NCBI GenBank assembly: GCA_964036275.1 | Contig: OZ038438.1 | Span: 4,408,978-4,472,977, forward strand | DNA from: Litoditis marina | Lineage: Eukaryota; Nematoda; Chromadorea; Rhabditida; Rhabditidae | DNA: 64,000 nucleotides | Direction of reading: 5' to 3' | Part shown: positions 43,827 to 55,600 of the stretch, in pieces | Position numbering within the stretch: the stretch's first letter is position 1 | How the letters are laid out: each line of letters begins with the position of its first letter | The notes under the pieces: model-generated | Told to the model about the DNA's origin: nothing | What the model saw: only the letters and a program-made list of their open reading frames with translations | Database searches by the model: none | Program-made: the position numbers and the translations under genes

Positions 43827-43847
43827 GACCAGAGAAGAACAACACAA

Positions 43848-46800
43848 TTATTCAAAAAATTTACTGAGCTGAGATCCCACTGCGCGAGGAAGTTGCGGAA
43901 TAGCTTGCGTAATTGAACTACCAGGCTTTGCGTAATAATCAGCAAGTGCAGACATTGACGGGAACGAAGCAGCAACAGCTTGTGCGCGAGAGGTCGACAT
44001 TCCAGGACAAACCTGAATTGAGCAATACACTTAATTGAGTCACGACTGCAATTTTTAACGATCTGATAGCTCATAAACCCACAGTTAGCTGCCGAACCCA
44101 TGTGTCGTGAACAGTTTCTGCGCGCACTTTCTTGGAGAGTTCCTGCAGATCCTCGAAACGAATACCGTTTAGCTGAAACATTCATATCACGATGTGTTAA
44201 TCATAAGTTTTTGACGATATCCTGCTCAACAACATTAGCTTCATTTTGTTTTCCAAAGTAATTAATTTGCCGCCAACAGTCGACGGCGTTCTCGCCTACA
44301 GTAATTTTTGCGATTAAAATTGTATTGAGCTAAGCTCCGTCTACAAATTTTTCGTGGCGGGACACTGCATCGCATTGCAATTTGGAATGGTCGCAGCACT
44401 AATTCGCTGCGTATCGCGCTTATTTGCACGCGAATCATTTGCGGAGCGTCTAAAATTGAGGACGCGAGTTCCTTATTCAATAAAGCTGTTGTTGAGAACG
44501 CCGTGAGTCTAGATACACTAACACTTGAAGAAAAGGGTCACTACCTGTTGTACATTGGCTCTCTTCATCAGTTTCTCTGTGACACTTTGTAGAAAGCGGG
44601 CCGTCTCTCGTCCATTGTCACATCTTTGAATCAAAAAGTTATCCCGAGCCAGCGTTGTGGACAACGCCTGAAGTATATAATATAATTGAGGTGACAATGT
44701 TGACAACAAATTAGACAATGGTCCCCTCTATCCAAAAACCATACGGAAAGAAATGGAGACAGACCTGTTCGGCTGCAACATCTCCCCTTCCCGTTCCCTC
44801 TATCAGATAAACACGATGTTGCATCGGAGCGTTGCGCAGACGTTGCTTTTGTTCTTCATATCGACCCTTGAAAAAATTACAGTTTCATATGGTCGTGTAC
44901 ACTTATAGTACGGATAATAAAGAAACTACCAGTCAGTTTTCAGCCAGCTTAAACAGTTTCATACTATTTCGTACCCTCACTTATACAAACCCCTCCTCCT
45001 CTCTAAATCTATAGTTCATTATTAAACTGTAACTATTAAGTTTCACTACATAGTTTGACCATAAGTGTTAGATGTTCACGGGTTTTTGAAACATAGTACA
45101 CAAACTATACCAGTACAACTTATTGATAATACAATGAGCCTAACCAGCTGTCAGCTGCAACACTTCGCTGTAGCTATAAACTATCCACTGAATCTCTGCA
45201 ACTACAGTATTTTCTAAAATTATACACAACTTTTGAGGTGTACTATATTTATCCAAATTGTACTGCCTTCGGAGTGAATGAAAACTCCACCTTCTTGATA
45301 CTTTGTCGCAAATCTTCCCAAGTCTTCCGTTCCACAACCCAATCAAGCACTAACTCCGATCCATCGATGAGACGGGCCACCCATAAATAGTCTCCCACCG
45401 ATAGCGAACGCAATTCGAACTGAAACGATTCAATAAACTAACTTATACAACAAACAGCTTACCTATGTAAAATTGTTCTTATCATTCCTACATGGGCTCC
45501 TACAGTATGCATGCGGGCGTTTTAAATGAAAATCGACATGTATGCTTCGACAACACTCACATGCTCAAACGGATTGGAACGTGCAAAATTATAATGTAGG
45601 AGTCTACCGAGAAGTGAAATGTTCTGATTGACTCATCATCGTATCATAATACCATACGCAGATTCAGTGGGCTCGAATCAATTATGTGCTTTGTTATCAA
45701 AATGCTCACCTTCCATTCAATACTCAACTAACCCTGATACTGGCAGAGGTCAAATGTTCCACCACTGTCTTTCCCTTCTTACTTCCGTGGTACTCGCGAT
45801 TATCACAAATCAGGATCACCTAAACGTCAAGAAGACATTTCTTTGGTGAGAATTCAAATTCTTCGAGAAAATCTCTGGTAAACAAACATTATTTTTCATA
45901 TCTACAACTTCTAGTTTCTTGTGTCCTTTAAAACTTTTCATGGCCGCAATTGTAGGCAAAAAAGTACAATGAATACTATTTGTCAACTGATAAATTCATA
46001 TAACTACTCGGTTGAATTATACACTTGTACAGAAAGTCGATGCGAAACATTCTAGCGAGAATGAGGTTAACGAATCTGCCGCCAACCTCCGGCTGCTGAT
46101 ACGGCTGGCACATCAAGTAGCTGATCTCTGGAGAAGACTGCTGTGACGACTGGTTCGACTGCAAATTAAACGGAGAGGTACAGAGGCAGAAGCGGTGTAA
46201 CTTTAAACTCAATCAATAATTAATTTTTTATAGATATTATTTATTATTCTTAGTTCATTTATCCATGTATTTTACTCTATTTAACTAATCTAATTCAGTT
46301 TATTTAATTGCTATTCACCCACCCCAATTGCCACCGGAAACCACCTTATCGAGTGTGAACTTATTTCAATGGATATGTTTTGACTAGAAAGGTTTAAAGT
46401 GAGAAAATAGTAAAGTATTCGCCTACACTTGAAAGTAAAATGGTTCCCTAAGCTAGTTACCAATCATTGTCGATTCAAATAAGTTAACAACAAACAATGG
46501 TGGTGTGCGAGGTAGGGATATCTGAACACTTGTGCACGACTTTACTGCTTAGGATGGTTATAAGGGGCACTCAACCCGTTGTGGACACCGTACAATAGTG
46601 GCGGAGCTCTAGACACCGCTCTCGGTATCTGCGCATCTTTGAACTACACACTCATTCATCTACTGGAAAAATCAAATAACCGCCCAGAACACAGTTTGCT
46701 GTCTTCGTTGGTGAAATAAATACTGTACCTTCTCATCACTTTGCACAACTTTCTGGTAACCCGATGCTTGATCAGAGGTGGACGGCGCCATGGAGCTGCC

Positions 46801-49086
46801 AGATAACTTCACCTATCAACCATAGAGGTATTCAAAGAAGACTTGTTATTAAAAAAAAGAAATCGCTCCATATACAGAGAATTGTATAGAGCTGCCAACA
46901 ATTTTCATACAACGACTTCGGTTTTTGACAATCTTATTTTTTTAATTCAACCTACATCATTTTATTGGATATTTTTGTGACTTTTCACATCTGTCAATAC
47001 CCAGCTGGTTCACAATCATGTTCCTCCTACCTGTGAAGTAGCATTTGACGGGCGTACAACTTCAACAACAGCGATATCGTCATCACTTTCCACGAATTCG
47101 TTCGGACCAGACTTGGACCGCGGAAACGATGGTGCGGGATTGGGAGGCGGTCTGCACGGAGCAGATACTGTACGCGAAAAACGCGCCATCTTCAATAAGA
47201 TACATGAATCACAACATCAATCCTCGAATCAAACTAGGTGAAGTATTGCATAAAACCAATCTTCCGATACCCAACTGGCAAGCAATCATGTTCTAGCCAT
47301 TTGCTTAACGTGTTTTAAAGGGGGACAGAAAGGAAAGTTAATATGAAAGAGCTGATCAAGAGAAACCGATAAGTATAACTTATAATTCAAACTAACCAAC
47401 CTAATTTGCATAATGTTGACACGTGTTCGCCTGTTTTGGCGCGCACAACGTTATATTTAGGTATCCCGAGGTACCTAAACCAGCTTACCTTTCTGCTCCC
47501 CTTCAAAACGAACTTGATGAAATATGGTTCGGTAGGTCCTACAAAAGTGACCTGGTTGATCGGAAACGGGTTACTTGGTTGATCGTCTATTTCAGTTCTT
47601 GAACACCCGTTCAACTTGAAACTGGCCATCAAACCTAGAATATGGCTCACCCACACAACCTTACCTTAGCCGGCCTTTCTTCGAACTCGTCTTCTCTTGA
47701 GCCAGATTTAGGCTTTGCATGGCTTCCTGAGACTAATTTTCGAGCATCCTGACGTTTTTTCTTCGCGTCTTTCGTCGCAGACCACAGACTCTTGTAGTCA
47801 TCTGTAAGTCGGACAATTGAACTTCCATCCCTTTGGGGACTCAGTTTATTCCTATATCTTGAAATATGCTTTGATTGTTTATCGATTTGAAGGAATAAAC
47901 ATTATTAAGGAAAATTCATTTATGTAAATTCACTGCTATACGTCCCAAAAATTAATACTGATTCAAAGAGATTCAACTTGTGCAAATGTTAGAGACATAT
48001 ATGAGTATACCTTCGTTGAGTTGTTTCACGTCGTTGAGTGTCAGAATGGACTGCCTTTCGGAACAGATACTATCCCAGGCTGCTTCACAGCGAACGGCCA
48101 GCATATCGCCAATACCTGTAGCAGAGCAAAATAGTGGCACAAACAAATCGATTACACATCAAATACTGGCGACATCACATTTTGGGTAATGTCAACCAGC
48201 TGTCAAGTAGTAGCTTAATCGGTGGCCGTGCTCAACTGGTTCTTAGGTTCCCGCGCTTCCCACCTGCCAACTATTTTCGGGCCAACCGGCTTGCTTGCAA
48301 CCAAAATGCAGATCGGTCGCATGTGTACAAAACTATTGTTTGTTTTTAAATGCAACCAAAATCACATTAAACAACCAAATGTCAGACCGTAGACAAATTT
48401 GGTGTAACCCGCCTTCACGAGGAGAGGTATTTGAGACTGCTGCATACATCACAGCTACTGCAGTAATACTGGCTCTTGTCTTAATCCTGTCACTTGTTTC
48501 ATGTGGCGAATTCTTCATTTAACCCGGTATTTCGTTACCCCTAGCAGTTAACCATTTCCCGGGTTACCTGGTTAACCCCTTTGTTAACCACTTGGTAACC
48601 GAACATTTTCCCCAAAACACGTTGTAAAAGGGGGTTACAGTTAACAAAAGGGTTAACCCGGTTAATGGTTAACTGAGACGGTTAACGAAATACCGGGTTC
48701 CTTGTGGAATTGGCCGTTTCATGTTTGTCTTCAAAGTTCAGAGGATTCGCTCTGTTCCACACCACCTTACGGTGTGTGCTGCCCTATCCCGCTTTGATTC
48801 CGTTGATTTTCAGTACGGAAGTCGAAATTATGTTGTGTATCGAGTTCAAACTACAACTCATCTACGAGCATTCCCTAGCTTTGTCATTAATAGACTTACC
48901 GTGAATCTGTTTCAGTTCAACAATTCCCTCCACTTCCAAAGGAAACTGTTTCAAACCATGCAAGGCTTTATAGAACACATATTTCTGATTTTTATCCTCC
49001 GTCATTTCGCGACAGCACTCCAGAAAACGTTGATAGAACATCTTTCTACAGTGTTCAACCCGCACCTTCACCCGTTTTTCGGCCAT
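43848..49086 (-). CDS. MUS81: MUS81 structure-specific endonuclease catalytic subunit
   Basis: MUS81 with EME1 cuts branched DNA at stalled forks and recombination intermediates. Exons on the minus strand: 48900-49086, 48011-48115, 47665-47801, about 47031-47161, 46729-46812, 46072-46158, 45733-45819, 45291-45419, 44765-44866, 44545-44667, 44083-44172, 43848-44012; about 475 aa. The N-terminal HhH domain starts MAEKRVKVR, with KYVFYKALHGLKQFPLEVEG and IGDMLAVRCEAAWDSI. The XPF nuclease domain has VILICDNREYHGSKKGKTVV, LSVGDYLWVARLIDGSELVL and VVERKTWEDL, which carries the catalytic ERKXXXD. RYEEQKQRLRNAP and HRVYLIEGTGRGD follow. The C-terminal HhH2 part has VRAETVHDTWVRQL and VCPGMSTSRAQAVAASFPS. 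The linker contains DDDIAVVEVV. The ATG directly follows TTGTTCAG/A. The exon borders around 47.1-47.6 kb are unresolved, and the winged-helix domain of animal MUS81 was not recognised. Confidence 0.93.
46555..46735 (+). repeat. Dispersed repeat copy 2 (related to 4440-4690)
   Basis: It shares CCGTTGTGGACACCGTAC and CTACACACTC blocks in the same order and strand as the copy near 4.5 kb. It lies in a MUS81 intron and touches the 3' end of the 46729-46812 exon. Confidence 0.4.
48521..48699. mobile_element. Foldback element in MUS81 intron 1
   Basis: AACCCGGTATTTCGTTA opens the unit and TTAACGAAATACCGGGTT closes it. Inverted copies of GTTAACC/GGTTAAC run inwards for about 65 bp on each side. 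It is about 179 bp and non-coding. It interrupts the intron between the first two HhH exons. Confidence 0.75.
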
Positions 49087-49672
49087 TCTGAACAACGTCA
49101 TTGCTTTCATTGTTTTTCAAAAGCCGTCAAGAGCAGTTATAAATCCGGTAGATACCATTCAGCTCGAAAATACAGTTGTTTAAAGAAATTTCATTTGGAT
49201 CTTGCTTTGGATAGAGGAAATGATGAGTGGTTAAACAAACAATTGAATTGAATTAATCGAGGTTACAGCAAATGTAGGAAAATATACTCAAATGAGAAAA
49301 TAGCGCTCGATTTGAAAACAATCAAAAAGATATATGTAAAATAGATTCTTTTAATATAACCACCAGATTAGCGAGATCATATGGCAGAAGAATGAAAATA
49401 CCACCTAACATTACTGCCGAAAGTAACCATAAAACATGTGATACTTTAAACATGACAATGTCCCGAATGTGTATATTAAGCAGAACAATAGTCTAACATA
49501 ACCTAACAAAACGTTTGACCTCTGAGAATGTAGGGAGTTTCACAGCACCCAAACTTAATAGTAAATATAATAAAATATGCATAGAACATCTAAATAGAAG
49601 AACTTCGCGAATGATACATTTAAAACCTAATAAGAAAACACCAGGATAAAATATAGACGAAGCTCTTGATTT
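49087..49672 (-). other. SETD2-MUS81 interval
   Basis: 586 bp between the SETD2 stop and the MUS81 start on the same strand. It is AT-rich, with no recognisable gene and no AATAAA near the SETD2 stop. The last bases before the MUS81 ATG are GACGTTGTTCAG/A, a 3' splice-site-like sequence. Confidence 0.5.
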
Positions 49673-52600
49673 TCATGCCTTTTCGTACCCTTTCCAGAGA
49701 TCTTTACCACCGTTGGCACATTTACGTTGCATGAAGCTTTTTGTGTAGTTTTGCACCTGAAAATATTGTTATTGTATAATGTCGCATTATGAACGGAAGA
49801 TGCAGGGTCAGCAATCAGAGCGCAGGTCATCACAAAACACTCTAAGCTTGACAATAGAGACCCGAGATGAACATACTACTCCAAAATACATAGTCCGTTA
49901 ACGTCAAAACTGAAAGACAGAGAAATAACCAAGAAGTAACAAGTAGGAGGAGAACGTTTCCGACCTTTTTCTTCCCATTATCACTGAGTTCCATATTGAA
50001 GTCGGGCCGACTACTCTCTCTCTTGTACATCTCCTTCGCAATCTGGAATGGAATAGCGCATGACCAATTGATTTCTATTGAAACTTGGACGATCTAGTAT
50101 TTTGCAAAATTAGACACGTACGTTTACATCAATACGACAAGTAAACATTATTTAAATACCTGTTTAGTTAACCACGTCTGCTTGGCTTGATCAGCAGTTG
50201 GAACATCTTTCAGGAACTCGGAGATAATAGGTTCAACTTCTCTCTCGACGCTCAGTTTGAAGTGCTGAAAACGCATATCTAATATGGAAAAATGAAGATT
50301 TCTACCATTCTACCACACTTCTCTTCAATTCATAACAATTTTATGAATGCACTATACAAAATTGTCGCGGGACGCGATCTCTAAGTCTCTCACTCTCTCG
50401 CTTGTAGTTTGGTCAGTTCGGCCAGACATGGTCGTCTGATCTAGGTTAGCTCCGCCCACTTAGTATATAAGGGGCATCCAGGTCGTGAACGTCAAAAACA
50501 GCAAACCTTAATTTTCTGCTGCTTCAACGTTTCATTTGTAGATGTTGTGGAGACCGTAGTTTTCGGAGGGTCCTTTCGCACCGGAGGGGTGGTCTTATTC
50601 GTAGAAGCCGATGGATGACTCGAAGAGAATATCTCGTATGCTCTAGAAGCCACATCCGGGTAAAGCGTCTTCGCCTGAACAGTTTATCGAGTCTTATTGA
50701 TATGCGGTGAATTACATTGAATTGAAGCATCTTCAGCTTGATTATCACAATCAAAAATACCTTCAATTTTTCAATCACAACTTGTCGAGCATAACTTTCA
50801 ATCCGATTCAATCACAACTTGTCGAGTATGATTTGTTGGAAAAACTTATATATAAAACTGACTATTAGTCTCTTAGGCATTTATAACGTCATCAATGATC
50901 AAGTCTTGAAATGTCTAGCACAGTAGTGTGATTGTGATAAGATGGGAAGTCGAACCTCATCCAGATCCATGGAAGAATCGGGCTGAGCCGCGAACGGGAT
51001 GGGAGCATCCTCGTCACACGTTTCCCCTTCTGGCAAATCCCAGGTTGTGGCACGAGTGTCCTGGATAACAACGATATCCCAAATCTCTCCATACATCCTT
51101 ATTCACACGACCAGTTGAGAAGCCCAAGTAGTGACAAATCCACTGTTTCACATGAACAGTATTAATTTGTAGCAGACATGAAAGGGAAACTACTTGGAAC
51201 CATCAAATGTATATTGATTGGTTGAGTAACAATGAAATTTCCAATACAAATGATTGAATGGACGGGTTTGAAAACTTTGGGTGTTTGAACCCCGGTTGGA
51301 CAAGCATTAACCGCCACTAGACTGACAATAACAGCAATTTGTAAGTACCGACCAGTCGGAAATTTGGCGAGTGAGTATCCTGTTTTCAGAAGAGCTGAAT
51401 AGAATAAAGAGCCACCACCGGGTGCAGGTAAACAGGGGTGACGGTTGAAAGACAGTGTAACGAGACCGTTGCAACTTGCGATGCAAACCCAATAAAACCA
51501 TACACCAGTAAACGTGTCCGAATAACCATAAAAATCGGAAAACGGGCTACTTTTTTGCCTAAAACGAGAAGATCTGTCTATTTCGATACAAAATCATTAA
51601 TTTTTAGGCGTTCAAATCTATAAATTGACTCCGGAATAGTCGGACCTTACTGGTGTATGAATGAAACCAAAAGCGAGCATTACACGTGGGTGGTGGCGAG
51701 CCGTCCCTCTGCTCAGCTGCTGGAAGGCCGAAGCGAACAGATCGTCATTCGTTTTCTTTCTCGCTGCCACCTCTTTGCCGACTATCTTCTTTGTCGTGAC
51801 AACGTCAGAAAAGCTGAGTGGCAACTGGTAAAATGAACCCTGAAAGCTGTTCACATGCAAGAACTCAGCAAATAAAAGCAACATCACACTGTTTTGGGAA
51901 AGCCAACCGAGTGTGAGAAAAGAGACATGCTGTTGCACAACTGAGGAGAAAAGCGAATGCAAATCAACTCGAACAAAGGAATGAAGGGATGCAACGACGG
52001 TGAAATCCGAAAAAGGAGTGGGATGCATGGGTAGCACGAGCTCTTCGAATACCTTGTGGAAGTAGTATACGGTACCATCAGCATCTAGAGCCTTCGCAAA
52101 ATTACTTCTCCGTCGCTCGGGAGGTGGTGGTGGAGTCATAATATGAGACTGCTGTCGCATAGTAGCTGCAGTTTGTACCAGCGCGAGAGCGGCCGCGGCC
52201 TGAAACACTAGTAAGAATGAGAGCGACCAAAAATATTGAGGTTATCTATTGGAACAAAGTATGACTATATTTGTGTGAGAAGGATTTCTAGAATTAGAGT
52301 CTGAGACGAAACAAATTTGAGTACATTTTTCTGAATACATAATCAAACTATTGAAAACTGAAATATGTAGATGGTTATCCAACTAACCGCATCTGCAGCC
52401 GCCTTTTGAGCAATTTTTTGCTTCTCCAGAGCATCTGCGACATCTTTGGCATGTATGACCTCATTCAGAATATCAACTTCTGACTGATAGCTGTCTCGAC
52501 AAGAACTGGAACAGCGAGTGCTTGTGTAATGTGTATGTATGAGCATGTATAAATGGTTAAAAAGTAGCCCATAAGGGTGCCCAGCGCTGTATCTGCCTAC

Positions 52601-55600
52601 ACGGCTGAAATATGATTTTCGATAATAACGCATCGAGATCAAACTAACAACACTTCGTTGTCAATATAATAATTACCACCCCCCCCCCCTATAATCGCGT
52701 GGTCAAGTCTATTTGAAGTATAGTAACCTCGTATAAAACGTGGAAGAATAAGGAAAACGAACGCCAGCTGCTCCCTGGTGAAGGAATCGTAGTACTCCTT
52801 TTTCTGTTTCTCATCAAGTTGTAACATGGAGGGCAGGGAAGGACCAACGAATCCAGATAGTGGAACCCCATATGGCACATTCTGTGGAAACGAACCATCA
52901 AGAGGAACCACGGGGAATTTGTTCATGCCGAAGGCAAGTGCATTCGCCGCAGGACTCCACATACCTGAACGAATAGTATCGAAATTTATAGAAATTAACA
53001 CAACGATGTGCTGGTAGAAAGAAGATTAGTTGATTATGGCCCCATGTTCAGCAACAATCAGCTCAGTGTTCACCGTTCACAAAGTGTTGTTCCCGAAGAG
53101 AAATCCAGTTAACATCAATGTAATCAACTATTGAACAAGATTAAAACTGACCTAAATCTTGTCCTAGGGGAGATTCTTCCGGGTGAGACGAACTCCTTGG
53201 GGTTTTCAAGTAGGCTGGTTTCGGTTGATTGGTACCAGCTCTCTGGAAACAGTAGAAGTGTGGCTATGGTATCTTACATATATCGATCAGAACTATCTTT
53301 TATATCCTATGTTTTTCGAACTAGTTATCTCAGATAACAATAACCCCCTTCGATGAACTAGTGCTGATCCGCAAAAATTGGATCGTTTAGAGAACTTTTC
53401 CCATGCCGAAGAAAAAGTGCTCAAATGCGTCTATCTGGACCGTGACATGGGCAAATTTAAGGAAGACTGTACAAGCTAGCAAAAAACCTACCGATACCTA
53501 TTGTCCTTATTACACTACTTTAATGCTGCGCATTGTGTTATTTTTTTTATCAAAATGTTCATTTTTAATCATTATCTATTTTTAATCATTATCTATTGTT
53601 CGTCCCGTTGCACATTAAGTGTATGAATAAATCTAAATATATCATTGAATTTCAATAGGATGCAGCGCGTATAACTACCGTTAAACTACCATGATATATT
53701 AAAGTAAGAAATTATTAGGTAAATCATGTATTGTAAAAATAAAGTAATAGAGAGCTAGTTGAATATCGGTCAGTAAAACTATAATAGGTTCGAATATAAC
53801 AAAAGAACATGGATAATATGCACTTTCTTGAAGTTAAAACTATTAATGTATGTTATTGATTAAGTAATAGAAATACAAAAATACTAATGACAAACGCAAT
53901 ACCTGTCGGGGAGTACTTTCAGAGGAAATACGTAGCAAGGAGGAGCTGTGATCGGCCAGATGGGAGGGATCAATGAAGCCGACCGGTGGAGGGGGTGGTG
54001 GCTGATCCAGCAACGCAGATAACTGCAAGCAAATTAGGAAAAGTTTAGAAAAAGTAATACAAACTAGCAAAATAAGTAAGAGAAAGTGGTAGAGGTAAAC
54101 TCTAGGCGTCAATGTTCGGAAAGTAGTTAGATAATACAAACACTCGAATGAACAAAAAGCACAGAATAGTGGAATACTTCGAACCAATTTAGGATCATAT
54201 TTCGACCAAGTGGTATTGCACCGTCAAAACTTGGCTGGCTGCACTCGAAATTAAGTCACACACCTTAATTATCATTCCGTAGAACATACTATATATGTTA
54301 CGCTTCCGTTTGCAAAAGTTTCATGGGCTATGCATTCATCAACATTCCACTCTACTGCACAAATGGAAACACTGTCATTACTATAATACAAACAATAATC
54401 CAAATTTTGGCAGAAAACTGACCGAGTCTCCTGGCGAGTCGAACCGGGAACGCCTGCGACTAACTTCGGGACTTGCACCAGCCATATCGAACTCTGCCTT
54501 CAAAAAACTCAATTGTTCAGAATAAGAAACTGATAGCTGAGTGCTTTGACAATTTTAAAGTCATATAGACTCGTAACCAACTTTTCCAGATATCCTCCAT
54601 TTACAAACCAGCCAATGACAACCTTCCAGGAGAAACAAGCAATATAATATCTCGTTCAAACTAGGGATTGTTCTGCCAGCTCACCTTCACTTTGCCCATT
54701 TTCATTACAGGACCACCATTCTCCACATAATCCATACTCGTTCGGTTAGCATCATAACCTAAACATTTATCCAGAAATAAAAAATTAAGCAACTTCGCTG
54801 AAACAAAGACACATATAACAACTAACCCAACTATAAACGTTGAATCTTAAATTTTGGAATGAAACTTGTTGTGAATTGCTTGATTGAATAATCGGACTGG
54901 ACAACTGAGCTTGAAAGTTACCAAATTTTCTCTTCATTGATCTCCCATTGGATCCTTTATGGTTCTTCCAACGACGAGCATGAGGAAGTGACCTGTCAGG
55001 TGACATTTCGAATCTACGTCTCTGCTCCTTGCTATCCCATCTGAACACAAATTGGTATTTTGACACACTATTCAGCTAAAACACTAGTTCTTCATCGTCC
55101 AATTCTCACAACATCAACATTTTGTAAACACTATTCGACATTCGGTAGATGGATCGCGTAATTTCTGGAACCAGTTTCGGTTTTCTGCATAACCGTTTCG
55201 CTACAGCCGCCGCATTTTTACCGGTTCTTTGCGGCAGTGTGTCTACAGAACTTATACGTCAAAGAATGCCCATTCAAGCAAGTCAACATACCGTGAGCGT
55301 TCCACAGACAGATTTGAAACTGAAGATTTTGATGGCACATCTTTTCCGGCGGAAACACGGAGCTCTTTCATCTGAAAGATTGGAAAGTGAATAAATGTAA
55401 CAAATCTTTTTAGGATTTTAAAATTAGGATCGTTTTAATGATAATTCAGATGCTTTCTCCACTGGGTGTACATAGAGAACAAACCTTTTTGGGAATTTTG
55501 AATACGTCTGTGAGATGATTGGCGGCGACTCCCCGCTGAATGTCAGTGTCGGTGTACAAACGAGAAGCAGCCTCTGTTATTCTCATAAACAGACGCTCGT

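Noticed and set aside
47387..47656. Minus-strand open frame as a MUS81 winged-helix exon
   Set aside because: It has a possible donor (AAAG/GTAAGC), but I see no clear acceptor in the required phase and no winged-helix pattern.
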